Of a stretch of 64,000 bases of DNA, positions 33,902 through 46,604 are shown in pieces. The notes below the pieces were generated by a model that made no database searches, had not been told where the DNA came from, and saw nothing but the letters and a program-made list of their open reading frames with translations. This DNA comes from Lumbricus rubellus (lineage: Eukaryota > Annelida > Clitellata > Crassiclitellata > Lumbricidae). The translations under genes were made by a program, and so were the position numbers. Within the stretch, counting starts at the first letter, position 1. Every line of letters begins with the position of its first letter. The stretch spans positions 39,994,863 through 40,058,862 of the forward strand of contig OX243816.1 of the NCBI GenBank assembly GCA_945859605.1, read 5' to 3'.

Positions 33902-34451
33902 TTGCAGAATAATTGAGGAGGAAGATAGCTCCAGAGTCGAGGTGATGTGTGGGGTAAGGATCGACTGAAGGCTAGAAGTATGTTGCGTACGTGAGAATCA
34001 GATAGGAGGAGAGTCGGGTATAGTGGATCGGCCTCAATGGTGTAGAGTGCGCGAGTAAATTGGTTCGGAGTATTGTACAAAGCTGCATGCAAGCCAATAT
34101 ACTTAATTAAGTATTGTGTCTGCGCTCCGGAATTTTCAACATTTGGCGTTGTTTAGGATGGGATTGAATAATGGATGTTTGGTGTGACTGCTTGAGCGAA
34201 TGAGTTTTAGACTTTGAATGAGTTGCGCGCTTTGTATGGAACGACCTTAGGTTGAGGAACTACAACATTCAACTGAGAGCAATGACAGTAGTGATAATGG
34301 ACACAATTGTTTTAGTAAAGAATGGGTCGAATGCGGTGAGGGTCAAGAATGCGTGCAATAGGTGACCAGTGGTTGGAGATGTAATTAAAGAGAGACGTGG
34401 ATCAAAAGCAATTAATATTATTATCGATTCAATGTGGTTGATCCTTTTCAG

Positions 34452-36979
34452 TTCCTCCAAGCCTCTGGAAAGGAACAGCAAAAGGGCCAGCTGTACACAG
34501 TTGGACGTCACGCGTACGAACCATAATCAACGGTCAATGTTTCTTCACAAACTTGGAATGCGATATAGTGAAATGCGTTCGATGTCCCTGTTGGCCTGGT
34601 GATGCTCAAGACTTCATTGATCGGTTGAAACCAAGCGGATGGCCATCACTCAGTCTAATCCAGGAGATAAGAAAGGCCGGGTGCCATATTGTTCCAGTTT
34701 CTCATCCAGACTGCAGACTTACCGATACGCTACAGTGGCGATTTTCCTTTTCAAGGGCAGAGATTATCTTAATTCGCAGCTGGACTAAAGTTCAGCAAAT
34801 CGTCTATCATCTGCTGCGCTACTTCATAAAGAACACTCTTGGAGCGGTCAACGAAATCATTTCAATTTATCACCTGAAAACAATCATGCTGTGGAAATGT
34901 GAACAACAAGATGGCACGTTCTGGAACAAATCGCAACTCATTGGAATAGTCAGTCATCTGATATCTTGTCTTGTGCAACATTTGAATAGCCAAAGGCTGC
35001 AGCATTACTTCATTGCAAGATGCAATCTGTTTGACAATCGTAAAGTAAGAAACAACCGGATTCAATGCGAGGAGCTTATGCTTAAGTTAATTCCGTTTAC
35101 AGCGGTTGAGAGGCTGGTCGACTGGTTTCTGGAAAACTATTTAGTATGTGCTTATGAAAAAATGCCTCAGCGCCATATCACTAGACACATGGAAGGCTTC
35201 AGATATTTCACTGATCTGATAAAAAGAGCAATCAGCCGGGACCAAAGAGGGCAACGATTAGAAGACCTACATATGACATATCTTGAGTTATACAATCACA
35301 GCGAAGTTCACAGAGGTGGACATGATTTTGAGCGTTGCGTTCAAATTCTCATGACAGGAATTTTACCACAAGGCTCAACGCACAGTCCAGACATGTTTCA
35401 GACGTACCTACATGAGCTGCCACTAGTTGATGTGAGACTGGTTCCGATTTTTCGGGGGTTTTGGTGTCTTCTTCTGGCTCAACAGCTTCCGAAATTGAAA
35501 TCCGGGTATATATGTTCGGAACTCATCAGCATTACTCTGAACTTGATAAGAGTTCCGAATGCCACAGCCTACACTGGTCTTTTTGGTAGTTTTCAAGACG
35601 ACAGTTCAGAGTCATACTTCAACAAAGCCATATTTTTACTTCGAATCCAAAAGACGGAAGCAGTAGAAGCAGGCCTTTTGCTGGCATTATCCAAGGCATG
35701 TTTAGTTAAGTCTTTAGAAACTCAAGGGGAACGATACATGCTTTACGACGCGGCAACTGCTTATCTGGCTACCATGCTTTACAGTGAAAAGCAGTTTCAA
35801 CAAACTTTAGATTTATGCGCCTCCATAACTGCAAAGATATCAGCACATCAGATCAGCGACTGTTTTAGAGTTGAATTGCAACTCCTACCGGATTGTGACG
35901 ACATTTCCGTTGCTTCGGGATTCTCAAATCTTTATGAATTCATAATAAGAATAATCTCTCTACAAACTGACGGTCCTCATTCGACTTCAAACGATGTGAC
36001 ACCATCGTTTTTGGTATATTTTCTTGGAGCTAAGGCTTGTATGAGATGCCAGAGTGACAAAACCTATTTGCAAGTGCTTCACCTTGTTCGCCTCTACCAA
36101 AGTTTCCTGGCAAAGAATTCGCCAAACTCATTTCTGTCTACATGCGACTTCTGCCTGTACGGGTTCATGCTGAGCGACCTAAGAAAGCTGAAACCATGTT
36201 CATCGGTTTCTGAAATAGATTCTCTATGTGATTATAATCCTGCAAAACGAACTATCATCTACTCTCGACGTGAAATAAGAGACATCATCTCATATGACAG
36301 GTCGTTCTTATATAATGCATGTTCATCGGTTTCTGAAAGACATTCTTGTCGTGATTATAATACTGCAAAACGAACTATCATCTACTCTCGACGTGAAATC
36401 AGAAACATCATCTCACATGACAGGTCGTTCTTATATAATGCAACAGTTTCCAACCAGTGTCCGCCGTTTGAGAATATTATAAATCGAAAAAATTTGATCG
36501 ATATGTACATCGAAATGAGTCTGTCTCAACTGACGGAAGAATATCGTGCAATGAATCATTACAGACGGGGAGAATACGATTCAGCGTTGAGAATATGCTG
36601 CAAAAATCTGGATACACAAAGCTATTTGGGTGTCATATGTTCGGGGCCTTTCAATGTGCTCTTGGACGATGATCTTGCGCAGATTATAGATCGAAAATAT
36701 CCCTCAGGCGTCAGATATGTGTCCTATGACTTTTTTATTCGTTATTTGAAGCTACGCTGTTTGTTGCATCTCCAGAGGCCAGGAAGCGAGATTGCCTGGT
36801 GTATCACTGAATTGACCTTAAGGCTAAAGTTCCTAGTAAGGTTGAGTGGAGAGGATAACCCTGAAGTTGATATTGTACGCATCATTCGCCAAATGATTCG
36901 AGCACTTCGTACTGACTTAGTCATACAAGGAGATGAACGCGTCTGCGTAAAAGAAGGAGGATCGTATACCACTTACTTT
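34452..36979 (+). CDS. cGAS-like/Mab-21 protein, gene 3, exon 2
   Basis: The acceptor CTTTTCAG ends at 34451; phase 1. Complete protein 1,024 aa. It carries KGPA, CVRCPCWP, WRFSFSRAE and YHLKTIMLW as in its paralogues and ends at TTT|GTAAGT (36979/36980). It is longer than genes 1, 2 and 4 because of a 123-bp in-frame tandem duplication (units starting 36195 and 36318) that repeats 41 residues containing AKRTIIYSRREIR. No frameshift or stop. The short frame after the donor (V-S-L-stop) is intronic. Confidence 0.87.
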
Positions 36980-37139
36980 GTAAGTCTATAACAACCACGT
37001 CGTGCTAAAAGCAAAAAATAGCCTTTTGCGCGATTGTGTTGAGAAGAAATGCGCTATTTGTTTATTCAATTTAAGCAGCTTATGCCTACCTTCATGTCAA
37101 CTAATTCTTGCATAATCCACATTATTATATTTTTCTTTC

Positions 37140-37940
37140 ATGTAGTTTTTCTCTTCAGATAATTATGTGTAGGCCTACGTATTCATATCCAGTTATTTCG
37201 AAGTACATGTTGTTACCGTAGTAGTGATTGTTTGTGTGGTGGTTGTCGTCAGGGTCGGATTAAGGCATGCTCAATATCTTTGGCAGAACAAAGGTCCCAC
37301 ACTTTAGGGGTCATACTCGCAATTGGAACAGTTTTTCTCATTGCTTTTTTTCTAATAGTAGGAATTAATGAGTAAAATAATCTGGGAACAAATTTTGCAC
37401 ATGTGTGGAGGTTTTTTTGGAGTTCCATTACCAGGCAGCATAGTTGTAAAAAATTATTTTTTATTCTCTCCCAAAAAGCATCGTTTTATCTTTCTTCTTA
37501 TATTTTCGCATTGTTTGTTTCCGTTTTTTATGTTTTTTGTGTGACATTATTAAAGCGATTTAATGTGCTATTATCTATTACTCTAATAGGCCTACATCTA
37601 AAATTCTACATGTATATGTTAATGTTTAATTATAAGTAAGATTTAAGATAGTCAATTTAATACAGCGTTGGTGTATGTTAATCATTTGGCGTATTAGAAG
37701 AATTATAAAAAAAAGTAAGGATCAGAAACATTAGCGTAATGCAGCGCTGACAACGCAACGTTGGTTTCTATGGTATCTATATCAACATATTCCGTTGAGA
37801 CGCGGAAATCAATTAAAACGCGTGAAACGACCTAATGGAAAAAAGGAACGTCAGAGGCAGTTTTGAGAGGAAGATTTAATATCATTCTGTGCAAGAACGC
37901 TAAGAGCGAGAGACGCTTTGTTTCGGCAAGCGATTTCCTA
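37140..37940. other. Gene 3 intron 2, left part
   Basis: AT-rich noncoding DNA; partially alignable with gene 4 intron 2 (about 49,270-49,450). No gene seen. Confidence 0.45.
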
Positions 37941-37949
37941 AGTTAAATT

Positions 37950-38668
37950 TAGCGGCCGGGCTGCGAGTTTCCAAAGGCCTGTGTGGCCCAGCGCGTGCGA
38001 TTTCCTATTGGGCAGTAATACTGGAAGAGGCGATTTCCGTAGGGGAGGAGGTTGTCGAGTACAATGTCTGGCCCAATGTCTGGCCCATCCCTTCGTAGAC
38101 TATCAACAACACGTGCGTGATCGGCAGGCTCTGACGATTTTTGACGAATTGCAATGTAAAACGTTTAAAATTTCTTACAAATGACCCTACGTATGGAGGA
38201 ACATTTTGCACAGGTAATCTTTAGCGCTCTTTATCGTTAAATTTAAGCATGGTTATAACATAGAAGACCTATAGTGTTTTCGCGTATAGGGTAAGGTTTC
38301 GCGTCGTGACGTTCGGTTAGGGTTAGTGTTAGGGTTAGTGTCGTCATTAGATTCTTATGATTTTTGCGTCGTGAGGGTCGGTTAGGGTTAGTGTTAGGGT
38401 TAGTGTCGTCATTAGATTCTTATGATTTTTGCGTCGTGAGGGTCAGTTAGGGTTAGTGTTAGGGTTAGTGTCGTCATTAGATTCTTGATTTTTGCGTTGG
38501 TTGTTTAGCAGTTGTTGGTCAAGCTAATAGCCAACACTACAGCTTCACCAACAACTGCTAACATCAACTACCTTCTCCCCCTACGGTCTTCGCCTCTTCC
38601 AGTGTTGCTGCCCAATGGGAGGTCGTGGGCGTTGGGCCGTGCAGGCTTTTGGAAACACGCGGCCGGGA
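37950..38668. mobile_element. Fold-back element with telomere-like core
   Basis: Arms about 37,950-38,075 and 38,560-38,668 are imperfect inverted repeats (CGGCCG...TTTCCAAAGGCCTG and ATTGGGCAGTAATACTGG against their complements). The core holds the tandem TTAGGG-bearing repeat listed separately. Found only in gene 3. Confidence 0.7.
38296..38500. repeat. Tandem repeat with TTAGGG units
   Basis: Three copies of a unit of about 65 bp built from GGTTAGGGTTAGTGTTAGGG plus a constant GTCGTCATTAGATTCTT part. It contains telomere-like hexamers but is not a pure telomeric array. Confidence 0.85.
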
Positions 38669-40387
38669 TGAGTGAGGTTGAACAATTCCTACAGACTCCT
38701 ATTCGATGTTAAAAGAAGTGTGGCAACTGGGCGATTGGTTACGGGACAGAGTATTCGTCTAAAGATATTCTGGTGGCTCGTGTGGTACCTTTTGTCGGAC
38801 GTGCATGTGTGGTGTTTGAGTGTTTGAACTGTTGGAGAGAAGAGCGTTGAGACGTTGGTGGTGTATCACATTGGGTGATTGAAGACCTGTGTGTTCGCTA
38901 GCATTGTGACGCATCTCATCGGGTCGAATACGATAGCTGGTGGTGTTGTGGATATCATAATCATCGAAGGTGACTTGCTTCATCCTAGACCGAGATCTAC
39001 TCTGGTGAATTATTTCATGCATCATAATCGAGAGCTCTTGGTTGCATGTTTACCGTACATTCGAAGAATAGGCTACAAGACAGTCTACAAGAAGCTGAAC
39101 TTTATTCTGCATGAAAACTCATCTGTCGAGAGCAGATAAGAACATAATAACATATCAAATAGTAATCAACGCCAAATAGGTACATACTATACATAGGCTA
39201 CTACATTATTGTATGTTGGCAGCTTACTTGAATTCAATTTTTCATTATTAATATTGGGTCTCTTGAGTTAGGATATTTAGAGTCTAGTAATAGGCTATTT
39301 CAAACCCAAATCCAAGGCCTATGTTCATGAAACGCTATAATTAATTATTTGCTGTCTATTAGCATTTCCATTAATTTTGTGTGTGATATTCCAAACTTTT
39401 TCACCGTGCTCTCAAGGATTCAGCTAACTATAGGCCTACTGTCATTAGACTACGTGTTTGTTTAAGTCATCATTTGAGAAATACATGTAGGCCTATAGGT
39501 CCCAACAAGAAATGAAATTTGTTGGGGTTATTTTGATAGAAAATTCTTGGGTCTATAATAATTACAAGTAACAATTTTTAGTTCAAATTCGCAATAAGTT
39601 TAAATAATATAGTAGGCTACACATCTATGGTTTTTACTCCTGATTAGATTGAAATGCGTTAAGTCGATCAGCATGAACTAGGCTAATGCAGATTTAGCCT
39701 ATGTTTTCAATTTACATTTGAAAAGATTTCAATAGGTCTACCTTTAATTTTTCTGAATTTCTTATTAAACCAAAGTTATAAGAAAAAAATAACTATTGTG
39801 GATTAACGTTACTTTTAGCAATTAATTCTTAATTCTGGCCTAGGCTACTAATAAAGTTGTGTTATATGCAGGTTAAGATAAAATTGCGTAAGCAAGGTTT
39901 ATAAGATTAAAATGAAGTTTCAGATGTAACAAAGGCAAATCATTTTCCGTTTCCGTTTTTGTCGGTTTCTTGTCGTTTTTTGTTTCTTAAAAAACGACGT
40001 TTTCCGTTTTTTTATTCCATTTTCATCGTTTTTTACATCTATGCCAGGCATTTTCTTCTTAAAATCTCAAAATCAGCAAGAAATGCAAGTAAGAGCTCTC
40101 ACTTAGTCGATAATAGTAATAAAATATAGCGACGAATAAAATCGTTTATTTAATTACGCCACTCGTTACCTTTATTGCATCTTTATATAGACCTATTAGG
40201 CATACAGAACATGTGCATAAGTGTCCCTATTTAGCTGGGTCAGTGATTCCTTCAGGGCCTATCTTTGTTACCTTCCCCATTGACCATGTGCTTCGCAATT
40301 ATAATATAGACCTGCTACAAAAAATGATTAGTTGGTAACAAAAATAAATAATTGAGTTTATGATTAATCAGTTTTTATTGATCATTT
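38669..40387. other. Gene 3 intron 2, right part
   Basis: Mostly AT-rich noncoding DNA. An 86-residue open frame at 38879-39139 (SNTIAGGVVDIIIIEGDLLH... then YIRRIGYKTVYKKLNF) resembles nothing I recognise and has no paralogue in the other genes; it could be transposon-derived. No other candidate. Confidence 0.35.
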
Positions 40388-40440
40388 AAAGTGGTTGTGG
40401 TGGTTGTAGTTGTAGCAGTAGTCCTATTGATAGCTCATAG
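40388..40440. repeat. Short GTT/GTA triplet tract, gene 3 intron 2
   Basis: Least expanded of the four homologous triplet tracts 5' of exon 3 (GTGGTTGTGGTGGTTGTAG type). Confidence 0.6.
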
Positions 40441-40605
40441 TAGTATGTGCGGTAATAATTGTTTGCGGCTGTAGTGAACAACGTTGTTTATAATCAACGC
40501 TTTTAACTTCATGCATATCATGAACCTATCACCAATTAGGGCATAGCCCAATGTTTTGTTGAACGTTTGTGAACAGTTTGGTTGATTAAGGTTTGTTTTT
40601 TACAG

Positions 40606-40698
40606 ATCGATCCTCAAAGCCCCGGCATGATTGGTACAACAAAGATGGTAGCGAAGCCTTATTCTGAAATGGAATCTCGCACATCGATACGAAAGTGA
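40606..40698 (+). CDS. cGAS-like/Mab-21 protein, gene 3, exon 3
   Basis: Terminal exon after the acceptor GTTTTTTACAG (ends 40605), phase 0. It encodes 30 residues starting I-D-P-Q-S-P-G-M-I-G-T-T-K. The ancestral stop used by genes 1 and 2 is not in frame here, so the tail runs five residues longer to TGA. The 3,075-nt frame with exons 1 and 2 is intact. Confidence 0.75.
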   Translation: MDPQSPGMIGTTKMVAKPYSEMESRTSIRK

Positions 40699-42675
40699 CA
40701 TGTTCGAATTTCTTTTTCTTTGCATTGACGGATTATCACTTGATTAAATCGATTTTTAAACTATTCAGCAAGAGGAATAACATTTAATAATTACAATGAT
40801 TATTGTCAACTGTGACTGTAAATATTTTGCATTAGGGCTTAAATAGAAACAAATTTGCTTAGTTGGCCTATTCCGCAGAAAAACTATCTTGACTAAAATT
40901 ATAGTTAGGCCTGGGTAATTTAGGCGTAGCCTAATAGTTTGATTAGCCTTCTGTTTTCGATTAGGCCAACATTTAGAAAAGATTAGTTTAGTTTTCAACC
41001 GTTATCTCAAGTTTACCTGGCTACGATTTGTTAATTTATTTATGTGTCTATTTATGCATCATAGACTAGTTGGACTTGTTGGTTCAATCATTGTTATTCT
41101 ACATAATTTCATGGTACTATGGTAGGCTATCCTAATTAATGGGACTGTAGTCCCTTCTATCTTGTTGTTGTAGACCTATGCGTGCTATAAATAATGTAGA
41201 CAGCTTCATTCATAACGCTTTTGAGGGCCCCAAAATACTAATAACAATATTTCAAATAAAAAGAATTGGATGAAGCGTAGCCGTTCTCCTTGCCACTAAC
41301 TAACAGACTCCGGACGATTTTTTACTCCTGAGAGGTTAGAACTGCCCATGATAAAAGTAACTAACACAACACAGTATGATTACTATTCATGAATAGTATG
41401 AATGGATGATTCCGTTATTACAGATGCCGGATTTCACTGTGGGCAGCCATGCAAGGCTCTCATCACCTCGGCAGCCATGCTAGCTATAATACGGACTTTA
41501 ACATGTATATGGCTCATAGCCTCATACGTAGGCCGACATGATTATTAATCGTATATTCATTCATTCATTCTGAGAATTTATATAGCGCCTCTTCAACATA
41601 CAAGTAACTACTCAGAGGCGCTCTTTGCGCTGGTCTGATGTTAAATGTAATTTCGAAAAAATAAAATTAGTAGCCTACATCAATTTGAAAAAATAAGACA
41701 CAATAAGATTCGTTTTATTGGTAACAAAAACTGATAGACACGTGCACACCGTTGTCAGGTACAAAAAGCAATTACTCAATTATAATGTTATGTCTTTATT
41801 TGTATGCATGTAGCCAACGTAGAGCTATCTTTCGCATGCACATAGACAGAATACATACATGTATACGGTATGTAGTTGCATTCATAGAAATAGCCTATAT
41901 GCAAGTGTGCTTGCAATACGCATGCGCAAATAGGCCTACATGCACATGTAGGCCCTACATTCAAACATTAGACTCTTTCTTTGAGCTTTTGAAACCTTTC
42001 TGGATTATACACACACTCACGTATGATTTTTGCGAGCTCACGAACGCTTGAGAGAACAAAAGCATATTAATAAAGCCAAATAGACCTACCTGCGATTGGA
42101 ATTAGCCTATAACGTAGAATATTATTGTGTAGGCCTAACTCAACTTTAGGTAGGCCTACGATAAGAATCATAAGGAGGACAAACGGCCTATAGTCATCAT
42201 AGATAGCGATACAATGCTGTGGTTGTGCAATCGCTGATAAGGTCACGGCTGAATGCTGTTTCCAGTTGGATTGCATACATTAAACAAGCAGTGGCGTAAC
42301 AATATGGTAGACTGGGTAAGACAAAGTCTAGGGGCCCCCGAGTGTAGAGGCCCCAGAGGGGCCACGAGTTTGCAAGACTCCGAAAAAATATGATGACTGG
42401 TATACAGTAGACCCGCTGCCCCAATATGGCCGCCCTTCAAATTGTAGTTGACAGAGATTAGAAGTGCCTCCATCCTTTCGTCCCAAGTATCTCCTACGAC
42501 CGCGGGAGAGCGAATGATCGTCACGCACCTGTGTGGGCAATGTGGAAACCACCTGCCATTAAATTTTATGGATCCTATTCTTGAGAGTTTCAGTCATGCT
42601 GCGAATTGTCCCTACTTTTATTGGCTAGGAAACCAGGCGGGTGCAAAATCGAACAGCTTTTGCCATTCCGAAGAA
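40699..42675. other. Gene 3-4 spacer, left part
   Basis: Noncoding and paralogous in blocks to spacers after genes 1 and 2. It includes a retroelement tail (ATTCATTCATTC...TTTATATAGCGCCTC, about 41,560-41,640). A CAGTGGCGTAAC motif at 42,288 looks like the terminus of a hAT-type element, but no partner end was identified. Confidence 0.5.
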
Positions 42676-42862
42676 AAAAATGTTCAGGGCTTAACGACAC
42701 TGTTTCATATCGAAGATGATTAGTGTCGGAGGCAGAGAACAACCTCACACTCCACGTTTATATTGCGACCGAGCCACCCGCAGTAAAGATCCGACCGGGA
42801 ATTGAACCCGGGCCGCCGGCGCGGCGAGCGGGCTACAACCCACTCGACCACGCAGGATCTTC
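42676..42862 (-). mobile_element. tRNA-derived SINE, copy 2
   Basis: Nearly identical to 20165-20349. Flanked by a different exact 14-bp target duplication GCCATTCCGAAGAA (42662-42675 and 42863-42876), so it is an independent insertion, not part of the spacer duplication. The high identity implies recent activity. Confidence 0.92.
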
Positions 42863-42876
42863 GCCATTCCGAAGAA

Positions 42877-45048
42877 GAATGAGGTGCCTTATACAGGGTG
42901 GACCTGGTAGCGAAACATCACACTACACAAGTTGCTTTCTGGCTTAAATTGTTTATTATTGACTATAGCTGAACAAGTCTAGTAGCAGGCAGTTAAAACG
43001 ATTCAACTGTAATAATAATTGAAGAGTCTCAGATTTACGCAGGAAGTAAACCAGAGTCACGAAGCAAACATGGTTAACTTGTATTCATGTTTAGGCGTGT
43101 ACACTGTACATGTTTGTTATTGTGCGCGCCGGCGTGTGTGGTCGTATGCATGTGTGTTTATTAGTTATGTGTGGGGGTGAGTGTGGGGGGCTGTTGTCTT
43201 ATTGAATCAAGGCCATAATTTTATTAGGTTTTACTGTCAGTGGTTATTATTTTCACATAATAGGGCGTGCGGCGGAAATTTGGCGGAAGGGACAAGCTGG
43301 GTTTTACGCCATAAAAACATTATGCGTGGCAGATAAACAGTCTACCAGGAAGTTTATTTATTAAAGAGCAAGAGTGGTCACTGGTCAGTCCTCTTGTTCA
43401 ATGGCGACAACGTGATATGATGCTTTCCTTCCCGTATATTTCTTTAAAGTAACTTTTCATATTTACCTGAAAAATATTTTTCTGTTGCTTCTTATGTATT
43501 TTGTTTATATCAATAACGCCGATGGCCGTTTGGTCAATCAATCAATCAATCACATAAATTTATATAGCGCCTCTTCAAGATCTCTACTCAGAGGCGCTCC
43601 CAACCCAGGCCTGGTCAAAACAAGGGAACAGCGCAGGGGTGCATGCAACTCAGCTTCAACGCGCCTAACGATGAACAAAGCAATATCAAGGCATACTCCG
43701 TTCTGAGATGTTAGCCGATGAAATCCTTCCAAAGCATGGTTGAAAGTGTCACAGTGACTCGCCAAGGACTCATCCAGCGTCTTTCCAGTAAAAACAAGTC
43801 CCCTGAGAAGACAACATTATCAGTCTCAGCTCGAGTGTATTCAGACATGTGGGCTCTCTTGAAAAGGTTTACCAGACCCCACATCGACAGTGACTTAATT
43901 GGCAGATGACAGGGGGCGAAGTGCAAAGTTCACTCCTTCCCTGTCGGTTCAGCGTGGGCCCTTATGGCTTTAGGTTCGCCTAACCATAGTTATTGCCATC
44001 CTCGAACTTGGAGTTGACAGCGATCAGAAGAACCTCTGTTCGACACAAGTGGCCCCTAAATTTCATCTGTCCGGTTCTTGAGAGCGTCAGTCATGCTGCG
44101 TCGTTTTCTGGCCCTGTTTGGTTGAGTAGAGTTGTTACATTGGTTAGTGCAGAATCTTCTGCCATTCCGAAGAAGACTGAGTTGTCTTATATGATGTCTT
44201 GGAATATGGCCGTGAATGCCTGAGCAGAAGTCGGGCGGACGTGCTTCCTTGCACGTGTGATTTAGAAGAGACCGGCCATGAACAGCGGTGTGACAAATCT
44301 TGACCGACTGTTCATTCCTCGATCCACGCAAAACCGGCGAAGCCACAAACACACAAAGGGCGCCCACGACTGGGCGTCACCACCTACAGCATTGTCTGCC
44401 CCTTCACTGACCAATTCTCTTAGTTGGTCGCATTCCCGACCAGTGACTCAAATGACGGACGGTTTGAACCGTGGCACGGATTCCCCAGACGAATCATACC
44501 TTTTGCTGACGAAGTTGTCAATAAGCTGCAAGTGGATAATTACACGAGAAAGTGGCCTCTTGTCCCTGTGTTGCAAATAGTCTGACGATTTCAAAAATTG
44601 ATCAGGAAATTTTTATTGAATTTTTAGCTCTAGGATTCAACAGTGTCGTCACCAGAGTAAACAGTTTACGATTGGAACGCCATACGATTTAGAGCAAGCT
44701 CAATCCGGTTGCAGTTTTATTGAGACGAAAGTTCAATTCAGCTTAGCGTCCTAATTGCATACATAAAATATTATACAATGTCGTCCACCATAAAGTGTGT
44801 AAGCATACAAGAAGCTGACACTTGGTTCATTTTGATTTATTGGACTGTTTGCGCTTGATAACCATGAGCAGAACATGGTAAATATCCCACGTCTGGTGAC
44901 ACGCGTCCTCTATTCCGCCAATCATCAGTCGCTGAGGAAATGCATGCGGGAAAATTTCCAGCACAGTGTAGCACACTCATGGGGTTAATACATAATATTA
45001 TATACTTACATACATACATACAAAAGTCATTCATACAAAGAAGACAAA
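42877..45048. other. Upstream region of gene 4
   Basis: Paralogous to 19,480-22,454 upstream of gene 3 but lacking its GGCGCC element. It contains a retroelement tail next to (AATC)n (about 43,530-43,605). A GGGAAAATTTCC palindromic site lies at 44948-44959, about 90 bp before the ATG, and three ACAT copies lie near 45,010. No gene seen. Confidence 0.55.
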
Positions 45049-45502
45049 ATGCAGCGAACATCTGACAACATCTTGTCTGACATCCTGACGAAAATGACGG
45101 AATACGATCCCATGACAAATCCCGTGGCTATGCAGGCCTTATGTGCGAAAATTGGTTTCAGGGTCTACGACCCGGACAGTGATATGGAGGAACCGGCCTA
45201 CACATTTTGTGCAGGAAGTACCGCTGAACTGCGAATCAAGACATTGCTGAGCTGCATTGGAGATGTGGACATCATGTTTCACTTCCCTGATAGGATCGCA
45301 CTGCCACAGCTGCCTCAGTATCTGCCATCAAACAGATTGGAGGGAATGAATATTTTACTTGATCTTCACACCATTGTTCCACTGGCTGATTATTCTGGAT
45401 ACGTACACCTTCACGTCGACGGATTTGTAAAATGGAACAAATATACGGAAAAATACGATGTCATCAGACCGAGAGAAAAAAACGTCATTCTGTCAAATTC
45501 AC
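45049..45502 (+). CDS. cGAS-like/Mab-21 protein, gene 4, exon 1
   Basis: ATG to C at 45502, followed by GTAAGT (phase 1). It encodes 151 residues: G56-S57, E60 and D72-V-D74. The strand carrying HVDGF follows and could supply a third acid, but I cannot place the third catalytic Asp with confidence. Of the three exon 1s here, this and gene 3 look most compatible with metal binding. Run-on sequence to 45522 is intronic. Confidence 0.85.
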
Positions 45503-46069
45503 GTAAGTCGTACTCAATGTGACAGAAACAACAAGTAAATAATTGTGGGCCATGGCAGTGTGTATTCCACGATCTAATATTATTAGGGGTCAACCGGGGG
45601 GTTATGGACCCCTTCAGCCTTTAATTTGGCTATTATATGCTTAAGTCTAAATAAAGATTACAATGTGAATATTCTATTTCAAGGTACTCTAGGAGAGGCA
45701 CTTGGAACGTTATTAAAAGCTGGAAAATATAAACAGGTTTGTGTGAAAAATTCGAAAATATAATTTTTGTTTTGTGTCTATATCACCCCGAGATTGGGGG
45801 GATATGGACATGGGGTGTCCAACTGTCCATATCACCCCACTAATGTCGATATCACCCAAGAGCACCTGAACGAATGAGTCTTGGCCATTGAATGATTTGC
45901 ACGCTTTATATGGAACGACCTTAGGTTGAGGAACTACAACGTTCCACAGGGAGCAAGGACAGTAGCAGATTGCTACTAGCAATAATCAACGCAGTTTTTT
46001 TGTGAAGAATGGGTCGAATGCGATGAAGGTTAAGACTGATCAATTGAACTTGTGGCCAGTGGCTGGAAA

Positions 46070-46523
46070 CATAGCTCGATGTGTACGCGTACCTTATATA
46101 AGGTACGCGTATCATACGTGCGTACCTTTCAAATGATAAAATACGTGTACCATACGCGTATTTTATTTCTGAGTATTATTAGCCTATGTTAGTGTTTTGA
46201 CGCTTCACCGACATTAAATTACTTACATATTGGCACATGCAAACAAAGTGACGTCACCAGCGTATTTATGTTATCATAAAAGTTTGTTGTAGGCTAAACA
46301 AAGTAGTGTTAAGTTGAGTTTTTTGTCCTTTTTAGTAAAAACTTCGTGATAGCACCATATGTAATGTTTAATGCACAAATGCACAATGACTTATAGCATG
46401 TGCCACGGTTAAGTGTTGTACCGTACCTTTTACACCTTTTACGTACCCTTCAATAACGTACGTTAAAATACGTACGTACCTTTCAAATAATAAAATACGT
46501 ACCATACGTACCCTCGAGCTATG
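46070..46523. mobile_element. hAT-type MITE in gene 4 intron 1 (454 bp)
   Basis: Terminal inverted repeats CATAGCTCGAnG and an exact 8-bp target duplication GCTGGAAA (46062-46069 and 46524-46531). Subterminal regions are crowded with GTACGTA/ACGCGTA motifs in both orientations. Absent from the otherwise alignable introns of genes 2 and 3. Confidence 0.88.
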
Positions 46524-46604
46524 GCTGGAAATGCTATTAGAGAAGGAGGAAGAGACGTGGATCAAAGGTAATAATATCGATTCAATGTGATTGATCTTTT
46601 TCAG

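Noticed and set aside
38296..38500. Chromosome end (telomere)
   Set aside because: TTAGGG occurs only as part of a longer tandem unit inside a fold-back element, with genes on both sides.
38879..39139. 86-residue ORF in gene 3 intron 2
   Set aside because: No recognisable family and absent from paralogous introns; kept only as a note in the intron entry.
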